64,000 bases of DNA from Dyadobacter sp. 3J3 (GCF_009801115.1 NZ_VTOL01000007.1:310001-374000); one strand, 5' to 3'. Positions 44,109-54,052 are shown, counted from the first letter of the stretch. Program-made: numbers and translations. The notes: generated from the sequence alone by a model not told the origin.

Positions 44109-45887
44109 ATGACGATTGAAGCCATACTTAAAGCAGACATTCAAAAAGCGATCCGGAAAAATTTCGATATCCTGGTCGAGGATATCCTTTTACAACCTAC
44201 GAAAAAGGAATTTGATGGATTTTATACCTTTGTAACCTTTGCTTTAACAAAAGCCACACGCCGCGCCCCTGCCGAAATCGGGCAGCTGATTGCTGCTGAT
44301 CTTGAAGCAAATTCTACAATTGTAGATAGCTGTAATGTTGTTCAGGGATTTTTGAATATAAGCTTAAATGATGAAACCTGGCTGAAATTATTTGCTGAAA
44401 TTTTATCAGATCCCAATTATGGAGATTCTCCGGCGAACGGACAGTCTGTAATGATCGAATTTTCGTCTCCGAATACTAATAAACCTTTGCATTTAGGGCA
44501 TTTGCGCAATGATTTTCTTGGGGATTCACTTTCAAGAATTTTGAAAGCCTGCGGATATGATGTTGTAAAAACCTGTCTGGTAAATGATCGTGGAATCCAT
44601 ATCTGCAAATCCATGCTTGCGTACCGCGAACTGGCCAATGGAGAAACGCCGGAATCGTCCGGCTTAAAAGGTGATCATTTGGCAGGAAAGTATTACGTTC
44701 TTTTTGACAAAGAATATAAAAAACAAATTGGTGAGCTGGTGGAAAGCGGCATGACTGCAGAAGAAGCTGCAAAAAAAGCACCGTGGATTCTGGAAGCGCA
44801 GAAATTGCTTTTATTATGGGAACAAGGTGATGAAGAAACGGTTGCGCTTTGGAAAAAAATGAACAATTGGGTTTATGATGGTTTCAACCAGACATACAAT
44901 CAAATTGGCGTAAGTTTTGATAAAACATATTATGAGTCAAATACTTATGTTTTAGGGAAAGATATTATTGAAGAAGGATTACAAAAAGGTGTTTTCTTCA
45001 AAAAATCAGATAATTCGGTCTGGATTGATCTTACCGGGGAAGGACTTGATGAAAAACTGGTTTTGCGCGGTGACGGAACTTCCGTTTATATCACTCAGGA
45101 TATTGGTACTACGGAATTAAAATTCGCTGATTTCCATAATGACCGTTATCTGTGGGTTGTTGGAAATGAGCAGGATTATCATTTTAATGTTTTGTTTGCC
45201 ATTCTGAAAAGATTAGGCCGTCCGTACGCAGACGGTTGTTACCATATCAGTTACGGTATGGTGGATTTGCCGTCCGGTAAAATGAAATCACGCGAAGGCA
45301 CTGTTGTAGATGCTGATGATCTTGTAAACCAGATGATTGAAACGGCTGCAAAACGCACACAGGAATTAGGAAAAATTGATGATTTTGACAGCGAAGAGGC
45401 TACTGCTTTGTATCATACGCTGGCACTGGGTGCATTAAAATATTATCTTTTGAAAGTTGACCCTAAAAAAAGAATGCTTTTCAACCCGGAAGAATCCATT
45501 GATTTCCAGGGACATACAGGTCCATTCATTCAGTATACATATACCCGAATGCGTTCCATTATGAGAAAGGCGGAACAATCCGGAATTGAAATTCAAACGC
45601 CACCGGCAAATTATGAATTACACCAGGTTGAACGTGAACTGATTTACACTTTATCTCAATTTCCGTTACGTGTTCTGGCTGCGGGTAACGAATTCGCGCC
45701 TTCGGTTGTGTCTTTTTATATGTATGAACTAGCCAAAGTTTACAACCAGTTTTATGCCGAAGTCTCCATTTTTGCGGACAGCGATCCGGTAGCAGTAAAA
45801 TTCCGTATTGCTTTATCGAAGGTGGTTTCAGAAACAATTCATAAAGGTTTGGGGTTGTTAGGAATAAATGTACCTGAAAGAATGTAA
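44109..45887 (+). CDS. argS: Arginyl-tRNA synthetase
   Basis: Class I synthetase that charges tRNA-Arg. The 592-residue length is standard. Domain order: the Add-1 N-terminal domain (1-100), the catalytic Rossmann fold with HLGH at 128-131 (the HIGH equivalent) within SSPNTNKPLHLGHLRND, KMKSR at 391-395 (the KMSKS equivalent), and the DALR anticodon-binding domain at about 475-592 (FIQYTYTRMRSIMRKAE). Nothing appears missing. It is a single gene with no strong promoter match in its 162-bp upstream spacer. Confidence 0.97.
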   Translation: MTIEAILKADIQKAIRKNFDILVEDILLQPTKKEFDGFYTFVTFALTKATRRAPAEIGQLIAADLEANSTIVDSCNVVQGFLNISLNDETWLKLFAEILSDPNYGDSPANGQSVMIEFSSPNTNKPLHLGHLRNDFLGDSLSRILKACGYDVVKTCLVNDRGIHICKSMLAYRELANGETPESSGLKGDHLAGKYYVLFDKEYKKQIGELVESGMTAEEAAKKAPWILEAQKLLLLWEQGDEETVALWKKMNNWVYDGFNQTYNQIGVSFDKTYYESNTYVLGKDIIEEGLQKGVFFKKSDNSVWIDLTGEGLDEKLVLRGDGTSVYITQDIGTTELKFADFHNDRYLWVVGNEQDYHFNVLFAILKRLGRPYADGCYHISYGMVDLPSGKMKSREGTVVDADDLVNQMIETAAKRTQELGKIDDFDSEEATALYHTLALGALKYYLLKVDPKKRMLFNPEESIDFQGHTGPFIQYTYTRMRSIMRKAEQSGIEIQTPPANYELHQVERELIYTLSQFPLRVLAAGNEFAPSVVSFYMYELAKVYNQFYAEVSIFADSDPVAVKFRIALSKVVSETIHKGLGLLGINVPERM

Positions 45888-45986
45888 AAGTATTTTTTTA
45901 CGTTAATTTTATAGTGAAAACAAGCACTGTCAAAACAACATTTTTTCTAAACTTTTTTTATTCCAACTTAACCAAATTGATTTGTT

Positions 45987-46571
45987 ATGGCCTTATTAAA
46001 ATCAGTACTTATTATGATCACAACGTTGTTCACCGGCATCTTCGCCGATAAAAGCGAAACTGCTGTAAAACCGGCGGAAACTATGGTTGCAAAACAAACT
46101 TTGTACGACTTTAAAGTAAAATCTCTTGTTGGCGAGAAAACCATTGATTTGAGCAAATACAAAGGTAAAAAAGTTGTTATCCTGAACGTTGCTTCAAAAT
46201 GCGGATACACGAAACAGTATGCTGACTGGGAAAAATTCAACAAAGATCACGGCGATAAAGTTGTTGTATTAGGTTTCCCTGCTAACAATTTTGGTGGCCA
46301 GGAACCAGGTACAAGCGAAGAAATTGCTACTTTTTGCTCAAAAACATACGGTGTTTCTTTCCCGATGTTTGAAAAAGTTTCAGTACTTGGCGCTGATCAG
46401 GCTCCAATTTACAAATGGCTGAGCACAAAAGAATTGAACGGATGGAACGATAAAGTTCCTACCTGGAATTTCTGCAAATATGTGATCAACGAAAAAGGAG
46501 AATTAACAAACTTTTTCGCTTCGAAAATATTACCTACTGACGCAGAGTTTTTGACTGCTGTTGGTATCTAA
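45987..46571 (+). CDS. Glutathione peroxidase family protein, probably exported
   Basis: A 194-residue thioredoxin-fold peroxidase. The peroxidatic cysteine is C72 in NVASKCGYTKQY, the catalytic Gln is Q105 in GFPANNFGGQEPG and the Trp/Asn pair W160-N161 is in PTWNFCKYVINEKG. Bacterial members generally use thioredoxin as reductant. An unusual 20-residue hydrophobic N-terminus (ALLKSVLIMITTLFTGIFA) precedes the domain, so the enzyme is likely exported or membrane-anchored, implying peroxide detoxification in the envelope. It is followed by GCTA/TTAGC repeat words and then the DUF5618/menA pair. Confidence 0.9.
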   Translation: MALLKSVLIMITTLFTGIFADKSETAVKPAETMVAKQTLYDFKVKSLVGEKTIDLSKYKGKKVVILNVASKCGYTKQYADWEKFNKDHGDKVVVLGFPANNFGGQEPGTSEEIATFCSKTYGVSFPMFEKVSVLGADQAPIYKWLSTKELNGWNDKVPTWNFCKYVINEKGELTNFFASKILPTDAEFLTAVGI

Positions 46572-46574
46572 GCA

Positions 46575-46612
46575 GCTAATAGCAATTGGCATTTAGCTAC
46601 TAGCTTAAAATC
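46575..46612. repeat. GCTAAT/ATTAGC spacer words
   Basis: GCAGCTAATAGCAATTGGCATTTAGCTACTAGC belongs to the same self-complementary word family as 5010-5045 and 63226-63290, again just after a stop codon. Confidence 0.5.
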
Positions 46613-46687
46613 AACAAAATATAAGTTAAATATATCGTATTAAATGTTTGTTAATACTTAATTTAAGCTTATATAAACACACACTAA

Positions 46688-47062
46688 ATGAAAGAAATAC
46701 TTGAAGCCCAAAGACACATCGAAAATGCAATAGACATCCTGAGTGAAAAAGCCAGAAAAGAAAATGGATATTATCAGGATCGTAAATATGTAAAAATAGC
46801 TGGTCACACAGCTTATTCCGGTGTACTTGTAGCATTGGATGCCATTTTAGGTGATAAAAAGAAAGGCCGGAAAAGTGTGGAATGGTATAAGGAAGAACTA
46901 GCCAGATTGGATAAAAAGATCCTTTCTTCATTTCTTGCCGCTTATGACACTTTACATTTGGCAATGAGTTATGACGGAAATTTAAGTTCCAAAGTAGCTA
47001 GTGCAGGTCTTGAAGACGCAGAGAAAATAATTGCCTGGGCTGAACAAAAAGCCCAGGCCTGA
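46688..47062 (+). CDS. DUF5618 family protein
   Basis: A 124-residue helical protein whose sequence (EAQRHIENAIDILSEKA ... HTAYSGVLVALDAILG ... GRKSVEWYKEELARLDKKIL) matches the DUF5618 pattern of small Bacteroidota proteins. It probably folds as a HEPN-like helical bundle, but no catalytic Rx4-6H motif is clear. The function is unknown. The menA gene starts 18 bp after its stop, so the two form an operon. Confidence 0.7.
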   Translation: MKEILEAQRHIENAIDILSEKARKENGYYQDRKYVKIAGHTAYSGVLVALDAILGDKKKGRKSVEWYKEELARLDKKILSSFLAAYDTLHLAMSYDGNLSSKVASAGLEDAEKIIAWAEQKAQA

Positions 47063-47080
47063 TTTTAAGCTTATAGTAAA

Positions 47081-47974
47081 ATGAAATTTTGGATAGAAGC
47101 AGCCCGGCCCCGTACATTGCCCCTGGCGCTTTCATGTATATTAATGGGCTGTTTTTTAGCAGCATCAACGGGTCAGTTTAGCTGGCCCGTTGCTTTGTTA
47201 AGTGTTCTTACAACCACACTTTTACAAATACTTTCAAACTTTGCCAATGATTACGGCGATGCCGTCAACGGAAAAGATACCGAACTTCGTGAAGGACCAA
47301 TCAGAGCGGTTCATTCAGGTAGTATTCCGGCTTCTACCATGCTGAGAGCAATTATTATCTTTGCCGTGCTATCCTTGGTTTCCGGTATCTCACTATTATT
47401 TATTGCGTTGAAAAATGCTCCTGCCAATACCTTCTGGGTATTTTTAGGAATTGGCATTGCGTGTATAATTGCTGCTATTACCTATACGGCAGGAAAACGG
47501 CCTTATGGATATGTTGGTCTTGGTGATTTGTCTGTTTTAATATTTTTCGGTTGGGTCGGAGTGTTGGGCAGCAGTTATTTGCATACGCATGTCTGGAAGT
47601 GGGATTTACTTTTACCAGCCACAAGCTGCGGACTTTTTGCCGTAGGCGTTTTGAATATCAACAATATCAGAGATATTGAATCCGACAGAGCTACTGGCAA
47701 AAATTCGATTCCTGTCCGCCTTGGAAGAGAAAAAGCGATTATTTACCACTGGGCAATTTTAAGCATCGGAATGCTTTGTGTTTTGATTTATACAGTTCAG
47801 CATTTTTCAAGTTACACCAGCCTCATTTTCTTGTTTAGCTTTCCTCTCTTTATCAAAAATGGTCTCGCTATTTCAAGATTAAAAAAGGCGAGTGAACTGG
47901 ATCCATATCTTAAACAAATGGCGCTTTCAACATTGCTTTTTGTTATTCTTTTTGGAATAGGCGTCATTATTTAG
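47081..47974 (+). CDS. menA: 1,4-dihydroxy-2-naphthoate polyprenyltransferase
   Basis: A 297-residue integral membrane prenyltransferase of menaquinone biosynthesis, adding the isoprenoid tail to 1,4-dihydroxy-2-naphthoate. The UbiA-family Asp-rich motifs are both visible: NDYGDAVNGKD at 56-66 and NNIRDIESDRATGK at about 195-208, each binding the prenyl diphosphate through Mg2+. About eight to nine membrane helices follow one another. No other men genes are in the window. It is downstream of the DUF5618 gene and ends 13 bp from the convergent SGNH hydrolase. Confidence 0.94.
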   Translation: MKFWIEAARPRTLPLALSCILMGCFLAASTGQFSWPVALLSVLTTTLLQILSNFANDYGDAVNGKDTELREGPIRAVHSGSIPASTMLRAIIIFAVLSLVSGISLLFIALKNAPANTFWVFLGIGIACIIAAITYTAGKRPYGYVGLGDLSVLIFFGWVGVLGSSYLHTHVWKWDLLLPATSCGLFAVGVLNINNIRDIESDRATGKNSIPVRLGREKAIIYHWAILSIGMLCVLIYTVQHFSSYTSLIFLFSFPLFIKNGLAISRLKKASELDPYLKQMALSTLLFVILFGIGVII

Positions 47975-47981
47975 ACTGCCG

Positions 47982-48011
47982 TATGAATCATTTATTTACG
48001 AATGGTTCATA
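47982..48011. terminator. Possible terminator hairpin at the menA/SGNH convergence
   Basis: TATGAATCATT and AATGGTTCATA pair over an 8-base loop with one G-T wobble. The hairpin overlaps the stop codon of the minus-strand gene. No long T tract follows, so the role is uncertain. Confidence 0.35.
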
Positions 48012-49757
48012 TGCTTTTCCCAAAATTGAATATCCTTTTGCATTCGGATGAAGTCCGTCTGAAAAAAGTGTTTCATCAATTTTTCCATCCTTTCCAGTTA
48101 ATATCAAACCGGGATCGACGTAATCTACATTTGCTAATCTCGTAAGTTCTTTCAATCTGGCATTCAGTTTAGTTACACGATCTTCCTGTTGTCTTCTTGG
48201 ATAAATTCCAACCATGGATATCTTTGCATTTGGCTGACGGTATTTCATTGCCTCAATCAGCATTTGCCAGCCTGCCAAAATTTCCTCATCCGAGTTCATT
48301 TGCAGATTATTCGTACCAATATTTAAAAAAATTTGTTTGGCCATAAATCCGTCCAGCTCGCCGTGGTAAACCCGCCATAAAACATTTTCAATCCGATCCC
48401 AGCCGTATCCCATATTCCTGGCATTTGCACCAAACGTCTTATCCCATGATTCTGCCCCAGTCGCACGCGGTCCTTTTGGAAGTCCACCCCAGAAATGTGT
48501 AATGGAATTTCCAATCACAACAATTTTGGGCTGATCTGATTTGTTTGAATTAAGTATATCAAAATGTCTTTTTTCCCAATCATAATTCGCAAGTTCACGC
48601 ATCTGCGTGCAGGGAATCGTTGTAGAAACCGTTCCCTTAGGTTCATGTAAAATTTCACGGATTTGTTTTTCATAAGCTTCTGCATAACGCATCATTCCCA
48701 AATCCGTAGGGTGCGTGCCGTCCACCATCGTTTCAATATCCTGATGAAAATCTTCCTTTTGAATTAAATAAATACTGGAAATACCTTCCGTTTTCAGCTG
48801 AGCAAAAGCCTCTTTTAAAATCACATTTACATCCTGATAACTTTTACGACTGACCGGATTAAGGGCTTCGTCGGTATAGCCGTCATGTTCTGCCAATACA
48901 ATGGGCGTTTCTGGCCGTTTTGCCCTCAAAACACGCACACCATCCAAAAGTCTTTTCTTGATCTCATCGGCAGGAATATTGACGCTTGCAACAAGATTCG
49001 GGAGACAATCCAGAATGTAAATTTTCGCATCAATTTCAGAAACCAGATCAATAAGCTCTTTCTCCATCCTTCCGTTTCCTGAAAAGCCAAGATTAATTAA
49101 TGGATCATCCAGTTTTCGACCCAGGATAGCTGTCCATGCCATACCCGGACGAGAGGCACAGGCACCTTGCGCGATGGAAGTCCCGTAAACCACAACTGGT
49201 TTGTCGGGCCTGACAGGCAGGGGCTCAAAGCGAGTTCCTTCCGGAACGCCAATTTCAAGCCATTTTACATTGTTGTATAGTGGCAAAAAAAGGCGGTATT
49301 CTCTTCCCAATCTATGAGTCAGATCAACCGGATCAATATTTTTAAAATTATAGGTTATTGTATCTCCAAAAGCATATTTCCCCGCACACCAGCGCCAGTC
49401 ACCGTCGTTTGAAATTGCATACAAATCTACGCCACTCACACCTGTTGCAGGCATATGTGGCAGTGCCTGTTTTCCTCCTACTGTATAGCGAACTTTGATT
49501 TCACCCGAATTTGCTCTAAAACGGATCATCACACCCGCTGTCTGGGTTGCCAAATTCCAGACCTGCTCCCGGACAACTTTCTCGGCACGTGCTGGCAAAC
49601 GATCATATTTATTCTTGACTTCATTAGGCCAGGCCTGGCCTTCCAAAACGGGAAACGAATTATTTGCAGGATTCCACCAGGTGACTGCGGTGGTCTGAGC
49701 CGATACAAAATGGCCGATAACAGCGAAGAAAAGGAAATAGAGGAATCTAGGTTTCAT
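47988..49757 (-). CDS. Exported two-domain SGNH/GDSL hydrolase
   Basis: About 589 residues from the ATG at 49757, which gives a good signal peptide (FLYFLFFAVIGHFVSAQ); a start at 49775 is also possible. It carries two SGNH hydrolase domains. One (about 190-375) has VYGTSIAQG, NLGFSGNGRME and a DGTHPTDLG catalytic Asp-His. The second (about 405-589) has VIGNSITHFWG, NIGTNN and DGLHPNAKG. Both have the Ser, Gly, Asn and Asp-His blocks. A preceding beta-sandwich (about 50-180) resembles the SGNH_hydro-like_N region. Such proteins in Bacteroidota are often carbohydrate esterases; the substrate is unknown. Confidence 0.88.
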   Translation of the reverse strand: MKPRFLYFLFFAVIGHFVSAQTTAVTWWNPANNSFPVLEGQAWPNEVKNKYDRLPARAEKVVREQVWNLATQTAGVMIRFRANSGEIKVRYTVGGKQALPHMPATGVSGVDLYAISNDGDWRWCAGKYAFGDTITYNFKNIDPVDLTHRLGREYRLFLPLYNNVKWLEIGVPEGTRFEPLPVRPDKPVVVYGTSIAQGACASRPGMAWTAILGRKLDDPLINLGFSGNGRMEKELIDLVSEIDAKIYILDCLPNLVASVNIPADEIKKRLLDGVRVLRAKRPETPIVLAEHDGYTDEALNPVSRKSYQDVNVILKEAFAQLKTEGISSIYLIQKEDFHQDIETMVDGTHPTDLGMMRYAEAYEKQIREILHEPKGTVSTTIPCTQMRELANYDWEKRHFDILNSNKSDQPKIVVIGNSITHFWGGLPKGPRATGAESWDKTFGANARNMGYGWDRIENVLWRVYHGELDGFMAKQIFLNIGTNNLQMNSDEEILAGWQMLIEAMKYRQPNAKISMVGIYPRRQQEDRVTKLNARLKELTRLANVDYVDPGLILTGKDGKIDETLFSDGLHPNAKGYSILGKAYEPFVNK

Positions 49758-49853
49758 AAAAATGGAAACGGACACGGTTGGATGGTTACCAAAGTGTTCA
49801 TTTCGGTGTTTCTTACTGGGATTATTTTGTTATTTGTTTTTTTGGTGAAGTAA
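49710..49853 (+). CDS. Possible small single-pass membrane protein, antisense-overlapping
   Basis: A 47-codon frame (MADNSEEKEIEESRFHK then an uninterrupted hydrophobic tail VFISVFLTGIILLFVFLV, ending K-stop) overlaps the 5' end of the SGNH hydrolase gene on the opposite strand. A charged N-terminus followed by one membrane helix is a common small-protein design, but the overlap with a real gene and the lack of other evidence keep confidence low. A shorter start at 49782 would avoid the overlap. Confidence 0.25.
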   Translation: MADNSEEKEIEESRFHKNGNGHGWMVTKVFISVFLTGIILLFVFLVK

Positions 49854-50044
49854 TTTGCTTTGATAGAGGCAGGAGCGTATTTTCTGATTTAAATCCTAAG
49901 GTTAAAACCCTGGATTAGTGTCGGTCAGAAAATCCTGAAGCAGCAAAAAATTAAGCCAAGGCCTTAGTCTTGGGCAAGTCGCCATGAAATATCCGACTTT
50001 AGCCATAGCCGCTATACTGCCGCCAGATTCTGTTTACCAAACTA

Positions 50045-50494
50045 TTACTTCACCAAAACCCCATCTGCAATAAACGTCAACTCCTTTTTCGGTTCTGTAA
50101 TTTTTGCAATTTCTTCATCGCTTTTACCTGCATCTTTCGCATAATGCTGCAAGTGTTCAACCGGAACCGTTTTCATCTGTGCTTCACCTTCAAAAACTAC
50201 CGTTTTTCCGGCAATATCTTTTGGCACGAAAAATGCGTAGTCCTTAAACATAACACGCATCGTTTCACCATTATCCATTTTCACTTTCATCCAGCAACCC
50301 TTTACCTGGCAGACAGACTCCACCGTACCCGTAACCTTTGAAGCCATCTCTTCCTGGTTCCCCATTTTAGCGGGTAAAGCACTAGCTTGAATTGCTTTTT
50401 TGTCATTAATTTCCTTACCAAAATGAGCAGCAGTCTGTGCCTTGGCAACAGAAAAACCCGTCAGTATCAATAAAAATATAAATAGCTTTTTCAT
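50045..50494 (-). CDS. DUF4920 domain exported protein
   Basis: A 149-residue exported protein, signal peptide 1-19 (LFIFLLILTGFSVAKAQ). The DUF4920 hallmark is visible: a small OB-like barrel with GTVESVCQVKGCWMKV and two cysteines in CQVKGC, then MFKDYAFFVPKDIAGKTV. The CxxxxC arrangement could bind metal or form a disulfide, but no function is established for the family. It is the last gene of the minus-strand cluster, 78 bp after the large T9SS gene. Confidence 0.88.
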   Translation of the reverse strand: MKKLFIFLLILTGFSVAKAQTAAHFGKEINDKKAIQASALPAKMGNQEEMASKVTGTVESVCQVKGCWMKVKMDNGETMRVMFKDYAFFVPKDIAGKTVVFEGEAQMKTVPVEHLQHYAKDAGKSDEEIAKITEPKKELTFIADGVLVK

Positions 50495-50572
50495 CTTTAA
50501 CAGTTGATTATAAATTATTTAACCAATTATAAAATTAACATTTTTTGTTCAATCCCTAACAATTTCAGCAAC

Positions 50573-53500
50573 CTATTCCAGAACCTCCAACCAGCCCTTA
50601 CAGTGATTTCCGCCCGGTGTATCAACTACGTAAAAATACCTTCCGTTTACAATTCCCTTCCCCCAGTCATTTTTATAAATTTCGGATATATAAATACTTT
50701 TCCCCCAGCGGTTATAAATTTCAAGCGTAGATCCAGTTACCGGCACATAGAAAATATCATTTTTTCCATCACCATTTGGCGTTATCACATTGGATAAGAT
50801 CAACGGTTCCTCAGCACTTATTTCCTTTGAAGTAGAAAGTGAGCATCCAGAAGCATTGTAGGAAGTAAGTGTTACAGTATATTTTCCGGGTGTTTCGTAA
50901 CTGTAATCTTCAACATTTGCTGTGCTAAAATTATCGGTTGTGCCCAGATTCCATTCGAAGCGCTGAGCATTAGGCGTTTTATTCATCATCGAATATTTCA
51001 CGGGTTTGTTACATTCTCCGCCTGATCTTACAATTTCAAAAACAGGAACGTACGTACGATCCACATTCACCGTTATTTGCCGTTTAGGCTTACATCCATT
51101 TGCGTAAATCCCCTGAACTGTAAATGTCGTTGTCTGATATGGACTTACCGAAACTGACTTCCCTGTTGTTTCAGTCAAAGTTGAATCACCCGACCAAAGA
51201 TATTGCGCAGCATCACCAGAAGCGGTTAAGGAAACAGGCATTCCCGCACAGGCCGTAACATCCTGCGTCACCGAAAAATCTTTGTTTTCTTCTACAACCA
51301 CAGTCACTTTCTTAGTAACCGAACATCCGTTTTGAGAACTTACTTTTACAGAATATTCCGTTGTTTTATCAACAGTCACTTTCGGAGTTGCACTTGAAGG
51401 ATTGTCTAGCCCCGTCGCTGGTGACCACTCATATTTTGTACCTCCACTGACAATTAAAGAGATCGCTTTATTTTCGCACGTCACCGTATCACCCGTTATT
51501 TTTGCATTTACGCTTTCAACCGTAATAATTTTCTGGGCTACATCCATTCTTTTACAGCTCAGTTTGTTATACACAGTTAATGTTACTTTGTACTGCCCAG
51601 CCTCAGTAAAGGTATACGAGCCACCATCCTCTTCTCTGGAAATCCCGTTTCCGTTAACATCCCAGAAATATTCAACACCACCTTCACTGGTATTGACAAG
51701 ATCCAGTTTCAGAGGCGCGCAACCTTTCAGTACATTTTTAGTTTCACCCTGATACACATCAAAATCAGCTTTCAATAAATCGATATCAATCTTAAAAGCT
51801 GCATTATTACAGTTAGGACTTTTATTTGTTCTGGACCAGGCCTGCGGTGTTGTAGGAAAAAAACTGCCGCCACAGGCGCAGGTTGCATGATAGATCATTC
51901 CGTTTTTATCAAACCTGCTTGTCCCGCCATCCACGTGATCGCCATGCGCTACGCCTGTTCTATCCTGACTTCCGAAAAAAGTGGCATACAATAATGATTT
52001 GGCATTTTGTTCCAGAATTGCGATATAAAAATTACTTCCGTTTGTTGTCGTCTGTATGGCATTTTCGGTGATGGCCATCCCCAAAGTACTACTAGCCTCA
52101 TTATAGTTGGTTGCCCGATTAACATCTCCGCCCCATCCCGCCAGATATATATTCCCACATTCACTGACCAGAAAAGCAGTAGGTGAAATATCGGGTACAC
52201 CGCGGCCCGAACCAATAACCGTAGAAAAAATGGTTTTGGACAAGGAATAATCGAGTGCGTGAACAAACTGCCCGCTGCCCGCATTGCTGTATATTCCGGT
52301 ACTAACCGGATATTTTCCAAACGTCAATCCATAAACATACACATTTTCGTTAGGGTCAAAATCCAGAAGGTATCCGCCATCTTCCAAATTTGTTCCCATG
52401 TAAGTCATTCCTTTCAACCGGCCATCGCTGTAAACAGCTACAAAAGCATCCTCCTTACCACTTAATTTTGGCTGGTAACCAGTTGACTGCGTTTTCAGAT
52501 CTGCACTTTGTGTTAAACCTGTTACAAAAACATCTCCGTTTTTAGCAGGTTTAGCAGAAAAGGCTGCGTCAAAACCAGTTCCACCGATATAAGTGCTCCA
52601 CAGTAAACTATTCAAATTGGCAGAAAGCTTAAATAAAACACCATCCTGACGACCCGAAAGTTTGGTTTGATCTGCATTTATGACTGGAAAATCATCCGAA
52701 TTTGTGGAAGAAACTACGATTACATTATCATCGGCATCCAGTTCAATTTCTCCGCGAAAACTGTCTCCATAATTTTTGACCTTTATACTACTATCCGTTG
52801 CGCTGATTCCATCATTATTCTTGCCTCCTACATAGGTGGAAGCGGTAAGCTGCGTTCCGTCCGCTGTGAGTGCGGAAATAAAGATATCACTGCCATTCAT
52901 AAAGGCAAGTCCCCCCACAGGTACTGCAAACTGGCCACCACCAAATACTTTTTGATAAGCAGTCGCACCGACTGGAAAATTTGTAGAGCTGGTAGTTCCA
53001 AAAATAAATAATTGATTTTTACTATTGACAATCAAACTATTAGGAACTTCGGTATCATTACCACCAAGATAAGTGGCATAAATCAACTGACTTCCATCGG
53101 GTGTATATTTCAAAATACCAACATCCACAATGGCAGAAAACTTCACCTGAAATGCACCAACGGTAGCAGGAAATCCTGTACCAAAGACAGTTCCACCAGA
53201 ATATAAATTACCTTGCGCATCATACGTTGCCGTATGTCCCCAGTTGTCCGCGACCGATCCTGAAAATGTTGAAAAGATCAGTTCCGGGTCTATGGTTAAA
53301 ATCGCAGCATGATTGTAATCTTTTGGCAGGGAAAATTGAATGCGATTTCCTTCGGATAAAACAATCCGCGACGCTACGTCCTGCGATTTATTATTGATTG
53401 TCTGAAAAGAATATGGCTGGGCCTCCTTAAATTCTCCAACGGAAGTTTTTACAAGTGTTTGTCCGGATTCATTAACGGAAATATCAGTTGCACCTTCATA

Positions 53501-54052
53501 TTTTAATTTGATCTGGGAAGCATCCGCCTGCGGATGAACGATAAACTCATATTTTAATTTGGTATCATAAATATAAATACGAAGGTCAATTCCTTTGTAA
53601 ACATTTTCATAAATCACCTCTTCAAATGCTCCGGCATTACCCGCCCATTTTGATTTATCGTTTCCCAGAAAATAATTAAAAGTAGTCTTGACGGGATTTT
53701 TCGTGCTAAATTTGATTTCAGAACCGGCATTTTCAAATTTTACCTCAACACCATGCGCGTTGATTACAGGAGCAGTTGTCGGTAAAAATTTTGCATTGGG
53801 TGACGAAGGTTGCGAAATTGCTTTTCCGTGCATATCCGACACTTTGGAGGCATCGTAAAGTACATACACGATTGATTTATTTTTCAAAAAAAGAAACCCG
53901 CCCGGAATCTCTGTTCTAAATAAAATATCTGCCTCCCACTGTCCTTTATTCTGAACAAAATACATACCGCCACCGAACGAGGAAGTCATCGTTTCCAGGA
54001 AAACCAGAACCAAAATCAGAAGAAATTGTATAGTTTTCGTCATAGCCCGCAC
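50573..54052 (-). CDS. Large T9SS type B (CHU_C/gliding-type) surface protein with SBBP repeats
   Basis: A 1159-residue exported protein. The signal peptide occupies residues 1-26 or so. The N-terminal domain (about 28-245) begins YFVQNKGQWEADILF, the pattern seen before SBBP repeats in Bacteroidota. About 260-760 contain beta-propeller repeats of the SBBP type (YATYLGGND, STYVGGKNNDG, WSTYIGGTGFDAA). Then come PKD-like modules (about 770-1060: WDVNGNGISREEDG, YEWSPATGLDNPSSATP, YLWSGDS). The last 85 residues form the gliding motility-associated C-terminal domain (VITPNGDGKND, IYNRWGKSIY), the type B T9SS sorting signal. It is a surface or adhesin-like protein; the ligand is unknown. It starts 12 bp after the ABC ATPase gene. 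Confidence 0.9.
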   Translation of the reverse strand: MRAMTKTIQFLLILVLVFLETMTSSFGGGMYFVQNKGQWEADILFRTEIPGGFLFLKNKSIVYVLYDASKVSDMHGKAISQPSSPNAKFLPTTAPVINAHGVEVKFENAGSEIKFSTKNPVKTTFNYFLGNDKSKWAGNAGAFEEVIYENVYKGIDLRIYIYDTKLKYEFIVHPQADASQIKLKYEGATDISVNESGQTLVKTSVGEFKEAQPYSFQTINNKSQDVASRIVLSEGNRIQFSLPKDYNHAAILTIDPELIFSTFSGSVADNWGHTATYDAQGNLYSGGTVFGTGFPATVGAFQVKFSAIVDVGILKYTPDGSQLIYATYLGGNDTEVPNSLIVNSKNQLFIFGTTSSTNFPVGATAYQKVFGGGQFAVPVGGLAFMNGSDIFISALTADGTQLTASTYVGGKNNDGISATDSSIKVKNYGDSFRGEIELDADDNVIVVSSTNSDDFPVINADQTKLSGRQDGVLFKLSANLNSLLWSTYIGGTGFDAAFSAKPAKNGDVFVTGLTQSADLKTQSTGYQPKLSGKEDAFVAVYSDGRLKGMTYMGTNLEDGGYLLDFDPNENVYVYGLTFGKYPVSTGIYSNAGSGQFVHALDYSLSKTIFSTVIGSGRGVPDISPTAFLVSECGNIYLAGWGGDVNRATNYNEASSTLGMAITENAIQTTTNGSNFYIAILEQNAKSLLYATFFGSQDRTGVAHGDHVDGGTSRFDKNGMIYHATCACGGSFFPTTPQAWSRTNKSPNCNNAAFKIDIDLLKADFDVYQGETKNVLKGCAPLKLDLVNTSEGGVEYFWDVNGNGISREEDGGSYTFTEAGQYKVTLTVYNKLSCKRMDVAQKIITVESVNAKITGDTVTCENKAISLIVSGGTKYEWSPATGLDNPSSATPKVTVDKTTEYSVKVSSQNGCSVTKKVTVVVEENKDFSVTQDVTACAGMPVSLTASGDAAQYLWSGDSTLTETTGKSVSVSPYQTTTFTVQGIYANGCKPKRQITVNVDRTYVPVFEIVRSGGECNKPVKYSMMNKTPNAQRFEWNLGTTDNFSTANVEDYSYETPGKYTVTLTSYNASGCSLSTSKEISAEEPLILSNVITPNGDGKNDIFYVPVTGSTLEIYNRWGKSIYISEIYKNDWGKGIVNGRYFYVVDTPGGNHCKGWLEVLE

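Noticed and set aside
49920..50000. Hairpin GCCAAG ... CTTGG downstream of the DUF4920 gene
   Set aside because: Only 5 paired bases and no T tract; not a credible terminator.
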